A DNA stretch of 64,000 bases from Xenophilus aerolatus (GCA_030418545.1 QAIB01000003.1:310001-374000), one strand, 5' to 3'; shown: positions 15,593 through 24,401, counted from the stretch's first letter. Translations and numbers: made by a program. Notes: generated by a model from the letters alone, not told the origin.

Positions 15593-17013
15593 ACACGCCG
15601 ACCCCGCAGGTGCCTCGCACCGCCTTCGACAAGATGTGGGACGAGCACGTCGTCTGCCGGCTCGGCGACGACGCCGACCTGCTGCAGATCGACCGGCTGG
15701 TGCTGCACGAGCTGTCCGGCAGCCAGGCGGTCCGCGCCCTGGCGGAGAGCGGGCGGCAGCCGATGAACCCGCGGCAGGTCTACACCGTGATCGAGCATTT
15801 GATCTCGACGCGGCCGGGGCGTGGGCCGAACGAGTCGCCCTCGAAGAGCGGGCCGATCATGATCGAGACCACGCGGCGTGCCTCGCGCGAGTGGGGCTTC
15901 CACTTCATCGATCACGACGACCCGCGGCAGGGCATCGCGCACGTCGTGGCGCCGGAGCTGGGCATCGCCTTTCCCGGTGCCACGCTGGTGTGCTGCGACA
16001 GCCACACCAGCACGGTCGGCGGCGTCGGTGCCATCGCCTTCGGCATCGGCGCCTCCGAGGCCGAGCACGTGCTGGCCACGCAGACGCTGGCACAGGCCCG
16101 GCCGCGCACGATGCGCGTCGACTTCGACGGCACCCTGCCGCCCGGCGTGTTCGCGAAGGACATGGTCATGGCGCTAATCGCCCGCGTGGGCGCGCAGGGC
16201 GGCATCGGCTACGCGGCGGAGTACGGCGGCTCGGCCGTGCGCTCGCTGCCGGTCGAAGGGCGGCTCACGCTGTGCAACATGTCCATCGAGTTCTCGTGCA
16301 AGTACGGCTTCGTGCCGGCCGACGAGCGCACGCTCGCGTACCTGGCGGGCCGCGAGTTCGCGCCGCGCGGGGCGCAGTGGGACGCCGCCGTCGCCCACTG
16401 GCGCACGCTGCGCAGCGACGAGGGCGCTGCCTTCGACAGGCAGGTGCGCATCGACTGTGCCGCGCTGGTGCCGCAGGTCAGCTGGGGCACCAGCCCGCAG
16501 CAGACGGTCGGCATCGACCAGCCCGTGCCCGAGCCCTCGTCCGCAGTGGACGCCGAGTCGCGCCTGCTGGCGGACAAGGCCCTGGCGTACATGCGGCTGC
16601 AGCCCGGCATGCAGCTGCAGGGCCTGCCCATCGATGCGGCCTACATCGGTTCGTGCACCAACGCGCGGCTGTCCGACCTGCGCGAGGCCGCCGCCATCCT
16701 GCGCGGGCGCAAGGTGAGGCCCGGGCTGCAGGCGCTGTGCGTGCCGGGCTCGACGCAGGTCAAGCGGGACGCCGAGGCCGAGGGCCTGGACCGCATCTTC
16801 CGCGAGGCCGGCTTCGAATGGCTGGAGTCGGCCTGCGGCTTCTGCGGCCACATCGGCGACGACCGCTTCGCCGACCTGCGCGTGCTCAGCACCACCAACC
16901 GCAACTTCGAGGGCCGGCAGGGGCCGCGCACGCGCACCCACATCGCGAGCCCTGCCACGGTGGCGGCCAGTGCCGTGGCCGGCTGCATCGCCGACCCGAG
17001 GAGGCCCGTCTGA
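15589..17013 (+). CDS. Aconitase-superfamily hydro-lyase, large subunit (LeuC/DmdA-like)
   Basis: Four hundred seventy-four residues with C356 in GSCTNARLSDL and C416/C419 in ACGFCGH, the three ligands for a [4Fe-4S] cluster. LVCCDSHTSTVGGVGAIAFGIGASEAEHVLATQTL is the conserved active-site block of LeuC-type enzymes. It should hydrate or dehydrate a maleate/malate-type acid together with the small subunit encoded next. The LeuC signature GCSMC is replaced by ACGFC. There are no other leucine genes here, so it is probably a catabolic homologue, such as 2,3-dimethylmaleate hydratase large subunit, rather than isopropylmalate isomerase. Confidence 0.87.
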   Translation: MNTPTPQVPRTAFDKMWDEHVVCRLGDDADLLQIDRLVLHELSGSQAVRALAESGRQPMNPRQVYTVIEHLISTRPGRGPNESPSKSGPIMIETTRRASREWGFHFIDHDDPRQGIAHVVAPELGIAFPGATLVCCDSHTSTVGGVGAIAFGIGASEAEHVLATQTLAQARPRTMRVDFDGTLPPGVFAKDMVMALIARVGAQGGIGYAAEYGGSAVRSLPVEGRLTLCNMSIEFSCKYGFVPADERTLAYLAGREFAPRGAQWDAAVAHWRTLRSDEGAAFDRQVRIDCAALVPQVSWGTSPQQTVGIDQPVPEPSSAVDAESRLLADKALAYMRLQPGMQLQGLPIDAAYIGSCTNARLSDLREAAAILRGRKVRPGLQALCVPGSTQVKRDAEAEGLDRIFREAGFEWLESACGFCGHIGDDRFADLRVLSTTNRNFEGRQGPRTRTHIASPATVAASAVAGCIADPRRPV

Positions 17014-17624
17014 TGGAAGCGTTGCAACAGGTCACCGGCGTGGCGGCGCCGCTGCTTCGCATCAACGTCGACACCGACCAGATCATCCCCACGATCTTCC
17101 TGGGCGGCACCGATGCCAAGGGCTACGGCGCGCACCTCTTCCACGGCTGGCGCTTCTTGCAGGACGGCCGGCCGAATCCGGACTTCATCCTCAACCGGCT
17201 ACCGTACGACCGGGCGCAGGTCCTTTTGGCCGAACGCAATTTCGGCTGCGGTTCCTCGCGCGAGCGGGCACCCAAGGCGCTGCGGGAATTCGGCTTCCGC
17301 GCGATCGTGGCACCTTCGTTCGGCGGCATCTTCTACAACAACTGCTGGCGCAACGGCATCGTGCCGGTCGAGTTGCCGATCGAGGACATCCGGCGCATCG
17401 CGCAGGAGGTGGAGGCCTCGGGGGGCCACGCGGCGGTGACGGTGGACCTCGGTGCGCTCGCCGTGAGCACCCGCGGCGGCCTGCGCTTCGGCTTCACGGC
17501 GCCCGGCACCCTGCGCGACATGCTGATGCAGGGCGTGGACGAAATCGCCCTGACCCTCGGCCGCCAGGCGGAGATCGAGGCGTTCCGGCGCAGGGACCGG
17601 ACGACAAGACCATGGGCCTACTGA
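17013..17624 (+). CDS. Aconitase-superfamily hydro-lyase, small subunit (LeuD/DmdB-like)
   Basis: The 203-residue swivel domain: NVDTDQIIPTIFLGGTDAKGYGAHLFHGWRFL, then LAERNFGCGSSRERAPKALREFGFRAIVAPSFGGIFYNNCWRNGIVPVEL. NFGCGSSRE is the substrate-binding motif of LeuD-type subunits. The gene begins at the last base of the LeuC-like stop codon (TGATG), a tight translational coupling expected for equal subunit amounts. Together with the neighbouring lyase it forms a hydration-then-cleavage pair. Confidence 0.88.
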   Translation: MEALQQVTGVAAPLLRINVDTDQIIPTIFLGGTDAKGYGAHLFHGWRFLQDGRPNPDFILNRLPYDRAQVLLAERNFGCGSSRERAPKALREFGFRAIVAPSFGGIFYNNCWRNGIVPVELPIEDIRRIAQEVEASGGHAAVTVDLGALAVSTRGGLRFGFTAPGTLRDMLMQGVDEIALTLGRQAEIEAFRRRDRTTRPWAY

Positions 17625-17717
17625 CGTGCGTGAAACCACCCACGGCGCGCAGGCGATGGACCTTCAACCACCGGGGAGGCGGACCCTGCGCCGCTATCCT
17701 TCAAGCACATCACCCGG

Positions 17718-18296
17718 ATGACTGCGATCTATCTGGTTCTGGACATGCAGAACGACCTTGTCCATGCCGACGGGCCTCTCGGAAATGGCCCTCTGGCCGC
17801 CGAAGTCGCCAGGAATGGCGTGCTGTCCACCACCGCCCGTGCGATCGGGAAAGCCAGGGAAGCCGGCACACAGATCGGATTCGTCAGAGTGGCGTTCTCG
17901 GAAGACTTCAAGGAATGCCCGGAAAACTCCCCATTCTTCGGCGCAGTCCGACGGGCCGGACTGCTGATCCTCGGGTCGTGGGGTGCGGAGATGCACGAAT
18001 CGCTGGACGTGCGGCCCAGCGACATCCAGATCGTCAAACACCGGGTGAGCCCTTTCTATGGCACGGCACTCGAGCTTCTGCTTCGACAGCGCCGCGTCGA
18101 CCGGATCTATTGCTCCGGCGTCTCCACCCAGGCGGTTGTCCAGGCCCTGGTGCGCGACGCCCATGACCGGGACTTCGAGGTGGTCCTCCTCGCGGACGCC
18201 TGCGCAGCCCACAGTCCAGCGGAACATGCCAGCTCGATCGCGAGCCTCGGGCGCTTCTGTCGGGTGAGCACGGTGGACGAGGCGGACTTTCGCTGA
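17718..18296 (+). CDS. Isochorismatase-family cysteine hydrolase
   Basis: A 192-residue protein beginning MTAIYLVLDMQNDLVHADG. The Asp-Lys-Cys triad of the family is present as D9, K107 (QIVKHRVSPFYGT) and C132 (IYCSGVSTQAVVQALVRDAHDRDFEVVLLADACAAHS). Family members hydrolyse amides or enol ethers such as nicotinamide, N-carbamoyl compounds, maleamate or isochorismate. It lies 93 bases after the hydro-lyase operon on the same strand, so it may act upstream of it, for example releasing a dicarboxylic acid from its amide. That link is inference. Confidence 0.85.
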   Translation: MTAIYLVLDMQNDLVHADGPLGNGPLAAEVARNGVLSTTARAIGKAREAGTQIGFVRVAFSEDFKECPENSPFFGAVRRAGLLILGSWGAEMHESLDVRPSDIQIVKHRVSPFYGTALELLLRQRRVDRIYCSGVSTQAVVQALVRDAHDRDFEVVLLADACAAHSPAEHASSIASLGRFCRVSTVDEADFR

Positions 18297-18498
18297 TTCG
18301 TTGGCCCGTGCGGGGTGGCACCGAGGCCGGATGCGCAGGACCGATGGCTGACACGGCCGGGCGGGCCGGGTGCATGCTCGTCGTCTGGCCGTGGTCTTTC
18401 AGGGTGGCCGCCTAGAATTCCAGACACGCGCCGTGCGGGCACCTCGTCCACGCGAGCGGGCTTCACCTCCATGGCCGATGTGCCAAGCCTCGGACGCC

Positions 18499-19650
18499 AT
18501 GAAACGCCACTGGGAAATCGACGTGCTGCGCGGGCTGATGCTCGTGCTGATGACCGTCACCCACCTGCCGACCCGCTTCACCGATCCATTGGGGCAGCCC
18601 TTCGGTTGGGTGTCGGCGGCCGAGGGCTTCGTGCTGCTGTCGGCCTTCATGGCGGGGCTGGTCTACAGCCGCTATGCGCGGCGCGACGGCGTCGACGCGA
18701 TGCGCAGCGCCTTCTTCCGCCGCGCGCTCAAGATCTACCTGTGCCACGCCGCGCTGCTGCTGTTCCTGCTGACGGCGATCACGGCGGTGGGCGTGCGGGT
18801 GGACCAGCCGGCGGTGAAGAACCTGGTGTCCTTCTACCTCGCGCAGCCTTTCGAGGGCTTCTTCTACGGGCTGCTGCTGATCTACGAGCCGGCGCTGCTC
18901 GACATCCTGCCGATGTACATCTTCTTCATGCTGCTGAGTCCCTGGGTGCTGGCCTGGGGCATGCGGCGGGGCTGGACGGGCATCCTGGTGCTGAGCTTCG
19001 CGCTGTGGGTGCTGGCGCAGTTCGGCTTCACCGAATGGCTCTACGGCTGGACCTTCGCGCTCACCGGCATGCCGGTGCCCTACCCGGAGATGGGCGCCTT
19101 CAACACCTGCGCGTGGCAGTTCCTGTGGTTCGCGGGCCTGTGGCTCGGGGCCGGGCGCAGCGCCCCGGGGGCCCGCCCGCTGCGCTTCGCCTGGCCGGTC
19201 ACCGCCGCGGCCGTGGCGATCGCGCTGGCCGGCCTGGTGTGGCGCCACTTCGGCGAGCATGGGCAGGCCCCCTTCGGCGCCGATGTGCAGCTCAACCTGC
19301 TGGTGGACAAGTGGCTGCTGGGGCCGCTGCGCCTGCTCGACCTCGCGGCGCTGGGCGTGGTGGTCATCCGCTTCGGGCCGGCCTGGGTGCGCTGGCTGCC
19401 GCGCGTGCGCTGGCTCGAGACCATGGGCCGGGCGTCGCTGCCGGCCTTCTGCGTGCACCTGGTGGCGGTGCTGACGGTGCTGGCCTTCTTCGGCGACAGC
19501 CAGACCGCGCGCAGCTGGACCGAGGACAGCGCGCTGCTGGTGACGGTGCTGGCCGCGATGTACGCCGTGGCGCGCTTCACGCAGGGCGCCGACGCGGCGC
19601 CGCCGGAAGAAACGGTGGACCTGCCCGACGCGCCGGCGCGCGGCGCCTGA
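18499..19650 (+). CDS. opgC: OpgC-family membrane acyltransferase (periplasmic glucan succinylation)
   Basis: The 383-residue protein opens MKRHWEIDVLRGLMLVLMTVTHLPTRFTDPLGQPFGWVSAAEGFVLLSAFMAGLVYSRYA, the OpgC pattern with D-x-L-R-G and the conserved TH motif, followed by about ten membrane helices. OpgC proteins transfer succinyl groups to osmoregulated periplasmic glucans. The glucan synthesis genes opgGH are not in this window, so its acceptor is not proven. An ATG seven codons earlier (18478) is an alternative start. It is convergent with an SGNH hydrolase, 10 bases apart. Confidence 0.85.
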   Translation: MKRHWEIDVLRGLMLVLMTVTHLPTRFTDPLGQPFGWVSAAEGFVLLSAFMAGLVYSRYARRDGVDAMRSAFFRRALKIYLCHAALLLFLLTAITAVGVRVDQPAVKNLVSFYLAQPFEGFFYGLLLIYEPALLDILPMYIFFMLLSPWVLAWGMRRGWTGILVLSFALWVLAQFGFTEWLYGWTFALTGMPVPYPEMGAFNTCAWQFLWFAGLWLGAGRSAPGARPLRFAWPVTAAAVAIALAGLVWRHFGEHGQAPFGADVQLNLLVDKWLLGPLRLLDLAALGVVVIRFGPAWVRWLPRVRWLETMGRASLPAFCVHLVAVLTVLAFFGDSQTARSWTEDSALLVTVLAAMYAVARFTQGADAAPPEETVDLPDAPARGA

Positions 19651-19660
19651 ACGGCGCCGC

Positions 19661-20485
19661 TCAGGGGCGCGGCGTCGCGCCGGCCATCACCGGCACGGAC
19701 GGCAGGGCGGCGGCCATGGCGCCGTCGGTGCCGGGGCTGCGCACCGCGGCCATCGCGGGCGCGGCGGTGGCCGGCACGTGCGCGGCGATCACGCCGTGCC
19801 ACAGCTTGTAGCCGGTCTCGTTCATGTGCAGCCGGTCGGGCAGGAACAGCTCGGCGCGCGGCCGGCCATCGCTGCCCATCATGGGCGTGAAGATGTCGAT
19901 GTAGTCGGTGTTGGCCTGGGTGCGCAGGTAGGCCGCCACGATGTCGTTGGTCTCGCGGATCTTGGGCAGCAGCGCCTCGCGCGAGGGGCTGGGCTTGATC
20001 GAGATGTAGCTGATGCGGGTGTCGGGCAGCTCTTCGCGCACCGTGCGGGCGAACTGGGCGAAGTCGTGCATCACGTCGATGGGCGTGCGGCCCAGGGCCA
20101 GGTCGTTGTCGCCGGCGTAGACCAGCACGTGGCGCGGCTTGTAGCGCGTGACCAGGTCGCGCACGAAGAGGTTGCACTCGGCCATGGTCGAGCCGCCGAA
20201 GCCGCGGTTGATGACCACCGGCTGCTCGCGGAAGTCCTTGGCCAGGCTGCTCCACATGCGGATGGTGGAGCTGCCCACGAAGAGGACCCCGCCGGCGGCC
20301 GGCAGCTGCGCCTTGTCGGCGGCGGCGAAGGCCTCGAGCGAGCTCTTCCAGCGTGCCTGGGCGGCCTGGTAGGCCGTCATCGCCACCGTCTGTGCCGGCT
20401 CGGCAGCCGGCATGACCACCGGCTCGGCCTGCACGGCAGCGCCCAGGATCGCGGCAGCCGCAAGGGCGACCAGCCGGCGGGTCAT
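19661..20485 (-). CDS. Exported SGNH/GDSL-family hydrolase
   Basis: A 274-residue protein with a signal peptide MTRRLVALAAAAILGAAVQA. Conserved blocks are GGVLFVGSSTIRMWSSLAKDF (block I, nucleophile Ser in GSS), NRGFGGSTMAECNLF (block II), VYAGDNDL (block III, G-x-N) and DRLHMNETGYKLW (block V with catalytic D-x-x-H). It should be a periplasmic esterase or lipase-like hydrolase. Sitting tail-to-tail with opgC raises the possibility that it removes acyl groups from a periplasmic glycan, which is only inference. The proline/alanine-rich last 30 residues look unstructured. Confidence 0.87.
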   Translation of the reverse strand: MTRRLVALAAAAILGAAVQAEPVVMPAAEPAQTVAMTAYQAAQARWKSSLEAFAAADKAQLPAAGGVLFVGSSTIRMWSSLAKDFREQPVVINRGFGGSTMAECNLFVRDLVTRYKPRHVLVYAGDNDLALGRTPIDVMHDFAQFARTVREELPDTRISYISIKPSPSREALLPKIRETNDIVAAYLRTQANTDYIDIFTPMMGSDGRPRAELFLPDRLHMNETGYKLWHGVIAAHVPATAAPAMAAVRSPGTDGAMAAALPSVPVMAGATPRP

Positions 20486-20730
20486 GGCGGCGGACGGGGC
20501 GAAGGAGTAAAGGCGACAGGAGGGCACGCGCTCAGCTCGAGAGTGGGGGCAAGGCCATGAAACCGTTGGAGCCGCCTGCCGGTTGACCGCGCGGCAACGA
20601 CAGTGAGAAAAATGTTAACGGCAGCGGCGGGCCGGCGGCGTCTTGTCCTACGCCGCGCAGGGGCGTGCCGGCGGGCAGCCGACGGACGGTCGGGCGATGC
20701 GGCGCAAAAACAACAGCGCAGGCCGGCGTG

Positions 20731-21483
20731 TCAGAGCGTCTTCTCGATCAACGGGCCGTGGAACAGCACCGGCCCCGTCGGGCCGCGTTCGGAGGGCACG
20801 CCGCCCTTGGGCTCCAGGCTGATCGCCAGCGCAGGCACCGCCTGCAGTTCCGACGGGTTGGCCGCCAGGTGCAGCGCCTGCTGCGGCCCCAGCACGCCCA
20901 GCGAGCGCGGCGCCCCGCCCGGGGGCAGTGCCCACAGCTGCAGCGAGCGGTCGGCCGCCTCGCGGTAGGCGCCAACGCGCTGCAGCGTGAGCTGGCGGTT
21001 CTTGGGGTCGAAGGTGACGAGCATGGACGCGGCCGAGCGGTCGTCGGACAGCACGGCGACGTACTGCACCTGCGGGGCGCTGCGCAGCTGCTCGCGCAGC
21101 CCGGCGCCCACCACCACCGCCAGCACCGTGGCCAGGGCGCCGGCGGCGGCCGCGCCGCGCCAGAGCGCGAGGCTGCCCCACCAGCCGGCGGGCCGGGGTG
21201 CCGTCGCCGGCGGCGCACTGCGCTGGCGGGCGAGCGCCTCGCGCTGCTGCTCGGCATCGACCAGGTTGCGGATGCGGGTCCAGACGGCCGGGTCGGGCGC
21301 GATCGGCGTCTCGAGCTCGGTCAGGCTGGCGAGCCGGTCCTGCCACAGCAGGGCGGAGGCACGCACGGCGGCCTGCTCGCGGGCCAGCGCCTCGAAGCGG
21401 CGGCGGGCGCCGCCGCGCAGGGTGCCCAACGCATGGGCGGCGGAGAGCAGGGCCAGCAGGCGGGGGTGGGCGGCGAGATTCAT
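20731..21483 (-). CDS. Anti-sigma factor, RskA-like
   Basis: Two hundred fifty residues: a cytoplasmic N-terminal helical region, one membrane segment near residues 105-130 (WRGAAAAGALATVLAVVVGAGL), then a periplasmic domain ending in SLQLWALPPGGAPRSLGVL and LAISLEPKGG, typical of the RskA C-terminal domain (LWLVPPGG-P-SLG, SLEP-GG). It begins 10 bases after the sigma-factor stop and should hold that sigma factor inactive until a signal. Starting residues MNLAAHPRLLALLSAAHALGTLRGGARRRFE match the anti-sigma helix region. Confidence 0.88.
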   Translation of the reverse strand: MNLAAHPRLLALLSAAHALGTLRGGARRRFEALAREQAAVRASALLWQDRLASLTELETPIAPDPAVWTRIRNLVDAEQQREALARQRSAPPATAPRPAGWWGSLALWRGAAAAGALATVLAVVVGAGLREQLRSAPQVQYVAVLSDDRSAASMLVTFDPKNRQLTLQRVGAYREAADRSLQLWALPPGGAPRSLGVLGPQQALHLAANPSELQAVPALAISLEPKGGVPSERGPTGPVLFHGPLIEKTL

Positions 21484-21493
21484 TGCGGGGCCT

Positions 21494-22069
21494 TCACGCG
21501 AGGCGTTCCATGCAGCCGCGCAGCTTTTCCAGCCCGCGGCGGATCCAGGTCTTGACGGTGCCCAGCGGCAGCTTGAGCTGCTCGGCCAGTTCGCCGTGGC
21601 TCAGCTCGCGGAGGTAGGCCAGGCTCAGCACCTCGCGCTGCTTGCGCTCCAGCTGTTCCAGGCACTGGTGCAGGGCCCAAGCCTGCTCGCTGGCGTCGGC
21701 CAGGTCCATCGGGCCGGGCGCGTCGGCCGGCAGGGTGTCGGCCAGCACCTCGTCGAACTCCTGCGTCAGGCCGGCGCGGTCGGCCGTCTGGCGCCGCAGC
21801 TGGTCCAGGCCCCGGCTGCGCACGATCAGGCCCATCCAGGCCAGGGGCGGGCTGAGCGAGGCGCGGTAGTCGGGCGCCGAGCGCCAGATGGTCAGGAAGG
21901 CTTCCTGCAGCACATCCTCGGCCACCTCCCGCTGCCGCACGATGCGCATCGCCAGGCCGAACAGGCGCGACGAGGTGCGTTCGTACAGCTGCTGCAGGGC
22001 ATGGGTGTCGCGCTGCCCCACGCGATCGAGCAGGGCGGTGAGTTCGGCATCCGGTGACGACAAGGACAT
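21494..22069 (-). CDS. ECF-family RNA polymerase sigma factor (SigK-like)
   Basis: A 191-residue protein with sigma region 2 (LYERTSSRLFGLAMRIVRQREVAEDVLQEAFLTIWRSAPDYRASLSPPLAWMGLIVRSRGLDQLRRQ) and region 4 (LEQLERKQREVLSLAYLRELSHGELAEQLKLPLGTVKTWIRRGLEKLRGCM). It lies upstream of its anti-sigma gene in the same operon and is divergent from a DUF3455 lipoprotein gene that is a likely target. The signal is unknown; related systems respond to redox or envelope stress. Confidence 0.92.
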   Translation of the reverse strand: MSLSSPDAELTALLDRVGQRDTHALQQLYERTSSRLFGLAMRIVRQREVAEDVLQEAFLTIWRSAPDYRASLSPPLAWMGLIVRSRGLDQLRRQTADRAGLTQEFDEVLADTLPADAPGPMDLADASEQAWALHQCLEQLERKQREVLSLAYLRELSHGELAEQLKLPLGTVKTWIRRGLEKLRGCMERLA

Positions 22070-22272
22070 CGGCGGATTCTGGATGGAAACGGCGCATCCC
22101 GTTCATACGGCCGTACGGGCTCGGCGGATTCGCCGACGCGGCCACGCTGCAAAAACTGACCGGAAGCTGAATCCGAACGCCCCAGCCTCGCGTACCGGGA
22201 GGGCAGGCAGGCGTTGTGCGCCCGTCCGCGACCCCCTTATCCAACCTCCGATCTCAGAAAAAGGAACCAGCC
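22070..22272. promoter_or_regulatory. Divergent control region between the ECF sigma operon and the DUF3455 gene
   Basis: This 203-base gap lies between two divergent start codons. It includes AGAAAAAGGAACC just before the plus-strand start, a strong ribosome site. ECF sigma factors usually read their own promoter and those of close neighbours. I could not single out -35/-10 pairs by eye. Confidence 0.4.
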
Positions 22273-22827
22273 ATGCACCTTCGCTCCACCCTCGCCCTGG
22301 TCGCCGCCGCCGCGGCGCTCACCGCCTGTGGCGGCATGTCCAAGTCGCCGATGGCGCCGTTCTCGCAGGCCGCGCTGCCCGACGCCGTGAAGGTGCCGGC
22401 CGGCCACCGCGTCGCCATGGAAACCGTGGGTGCCGGCTCGATCACCTACGAATGCCGCGTGAAGGCCAACGCGCCCGGCCAGTACGAATGGTTCTTCGTC
22501 GGCCCCGACGCGAAGCTGATGGACCGCGCCGGCAAGCAGGTGGGCAAGTACTACGGCCCGCCCGCCACCTGGGAAAGCATGGACGGCTCCAAGCTCACCG
22601 CGACGCAGGTCGCCGTGGCGCCCAACGGCACCGGCAACATCCCGCACCAGCTCGTGAAGGCCAACCCGGCCATGGGCACCGGCGCGATGCAGGGCGTAAG
22701 CTACATCCAGCGCGTGGCCACGCAGGGCGGTGTCGCGCCAGCCGCGGCCTGCAGCGGCACCAACATGGGCCAGAAGCAGGTGGTGCAGTACCAGGCCGAC
22801 TACATCTTCTACAAGCCGACGATGTAA
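22273..22827 (+). CDS. DUF3455 lipoprotein
   Basis: The 184-residue protein starts MHLRSTLALVAAAAALTACGG, with lipobox LTAC making C19 the predicted lipidated residue. The mature part has LPDAVKVPAGHRVAMETVGAGSITYECR, YEWFFVGPDAKLMDRAGKQVGKYYGPPATWESMDGSKL and a final AACSGTNMGQKQVVQYQADYIFYKP, matching DUF3455, whose function is not known. Divergence from the ECF sigma factor suggests it belongs to that regulon. A repeat-derived terminator follows. Confidence 0.87.
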   Translation: MHLRSTLALVAAAAALTACGGMSKSPMAPFSQAALPDAVKVPAGHRVAMETVGAGSITYECRVKANAPGQYEWFFVGPDAKLMDRAGKQVGKYYGPPATWESMDGSKLTATQVAVAPNGTGNIPHQLVKANPAMGTGAMQGVSYIQRVATQGGVAPAAACSGTNMGQKQVVQYQADYIFYKPTM

Positions 22828-22845
22828 GCACGCCACAGCTGGATT

Positions 22846-22904
22846 GCTATCGTTTTGGTAGCTATCCGCGCAGAAGAAACGGGCCCCAGGGCCCGTTTTT
22901 CTTT
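22846..22904 (+). terminator. Terminator after the DUF3455 gene, built into a dispersed repeat family 1 copy
   Basis: The dyad GCTATCGTTTTGGTAGC (22846-22862) opens a family 1 repeat. Downstream, AAACGGGCC (22877-22885) pairs with GGCCCGTTT (22890-22898) around CCAG and runs into TTTTTCTTT, a good intrinsic terminator. The repeat appears to supply the terminator. Confidence 0.8.
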
Positions 22905-23042
22905 GGGTGCTCCACAGTGGACGACAGCGCACGGGAAACAATATGAAACCTATACTGGCCGCCCAAGAGATTTGAGGAACTGGCCCGGCATGCCTTGCCG
23001 GCCAGCGTGGTCTGGAGAAGAGGGCCTAGCCCGGGAGAGCGC

Positions 23043-24401
23043 ATGTCCACCGTGAGCCGCGACGACGACGATGACGACAGCCTGCCGGCGCCCGCACCCT
23101 TCTGGCACCGGCTCAACACCTTCTTCGGCTTCCCGCTGCAGATGCGGCCGCTGTTCTATGCGGCGCTGCTGTCGGCCAGCAGCCTGCTCGTGTTTCCCCT
23201 GGGGCGTGCCATCAGCCTGCCGCTGGCCGGCGTGGTGGTGGTCATCGGCCTGCTGCTGGCCATCAGCCGCTACGGCTTCAAGGTGATGGCGCTGGGCGCG
23301 CACGGCATGTTCCGCTCGGCCGACTACCCGCACCGCATGGAGGAGGACGTCACGGCGCTGCCGTGGAAGCTGTTCTTCGTACTGCTGGCCCAGGGCTTCG
23401 TCGCGGCCCTCGTGCAGCGCATGTTCGGCGAGGGGCTGGGCCTGGTGGCGACCGGCGTGGTGTCGCTGGTGATGCCGGCCACCATGATCGTGCTGCTGCT
23501 GTCGGGCAGCGGCTTCGCGGCGCTCAACCCGGCGCGGCTGTGGGACACGATGGCGGTGGTGGGCTGGCCCTACCTGCTGCTCTTCTTCTTTCTGTACCTG
23601 CTCAACGGCGGCATGGGCGTCGGGGCGGTGTTCGTCATCACCAAGATCGGCAGTACCGTCGCGCTGCCGCTGCTGACCTTCGTGGTCGTGTATTTCAGCT
23701 GGGTGATGTTCAGCCTGCTGGGCTACGTGATCTACCAGCACCACCGGGCCTTCGGCGTCGAGCTGCTGCCGGGCGGCGAGGCCGATGCCGGGCGCCCGCA
23801 GCTCACGCCCGAGCAGCAGATGGAACGCGAGGCCGACAAGGAGGTCTCGCGCCTGGTGGCCGCGGGCGACATCAGCGCCGCACTGGCCGCGGCCTACGAG
23901 GCGCAGCGCACCGACCCGCACTCGCTGCCCGCGCAGCGCCGCTACCACCGCGTGCTGCTGCTGTCCGACAAGACGCCCACCCTGCTCGACCACGGCCGCC
24001 GCTTCATCGAGCAGCTCGTGCCGCAGGGCCAGACCTCGGAGGCCCTGCGCGTCTACCAGGCCTGCCGCGGCAAGGACGAGGCCTTCGTGCCCGAGGGCAG
24101 CGCCAGCACCTTCGCGCTGGCGCGTCACGCGTGGCAGGGCGGCGACGCCAAGGAGGCGCTGCGCCTGGTCAACGGCTTCGACCGCCGCTTCAAGGGCGAC
24201 GCGCTGGTGCCGCAGGTCTACGAACTGGCCGCGCGCGCGCTGGCCCAGGGCCTGGGCCGGCCGAAGATGGCGCTGCCGATCCTGCAGCAGCTGGAGCGCA
24301 AGTTCCCGGGCAGCGAGCAGACGCGTGAGGTGCAATGGCTGCTGCGCGACGTGGTGGTGAGCGCGTCGCCCGCCGGCCCGGCCGCGCCGGCGCAGGCCTG
24401 A
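23043..24401 (+). CDS. Membrane protein with C-terminal helical-repeat domain, function unknown
   Basis: A 452-residue protein. After an acidic N-terminus (SRDDDDDDSLPAP) there are about six membrane helices (residues about 32-250). A long soluble part follows from about 270, with repeats such as EADKEVSRLVAAGDISAALAAAYEAQRTDPHSLPAQRRYHRVLLL and LARHAWQGGDAKEALRLVNGFDRRFKGDALVPQVYELAARALAQGLGRPKMALPILQQL, which look TPR-like. Start chosen at 23043; the upstream frame to 22995 has no family character. No function recognised. It is convergent with the MocR gene, 6 bases apart. Confidence 0.75.
   Translation: MSTVSRDDDDDDSLPAPAPFWHRLNTFFGFPLQMRPLFYAALLSASSLLVFPLGRAISLPLAGVVVVIGLLLAISRYGFKVMALGAHGMFRSADYPHRMEEDVTALPWKLFFVLLAQGFVAALVQRMFGEGLGLVATGVVSLVMPATMIVLLLSGSGFAALNPARLWDTMAVVGWPYLLLFFFLYLLNGGMGVGAVFVITKIGSTVALPLLTFVVVYFSWVMFSLLGYVIYQHHRAFGVELLPGGEADAGRPQLTPEQQMEREADKEVSRLVAAGDISAALAAAYEAQRTDPHSLPAQRRYHRVLLLSDKTPTLLDHGRRFIEQLVPQGQTSEALRVYQACRGKDEAFVPEGSASTFALARHAWQGGDAKEALRLVNGFDRRFKGDALVPQVYELAARALAQGLGRPKMALPILQQLERKFPGSEQTREVQWLLRDVVVSASPAGPAAPAQA

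Noticed and set aside
15589-17624. Leucine biosynthesis genes leuC and leuD
   Set aside because: The subunits are LeuCD-like, but the Fe-S motif reads ACGFC rather than GCSMC, there is no leuA or leuB nearby, and they are coupled to a lyase and a Bug protein. I keep a catabolic hydro-lyase call.
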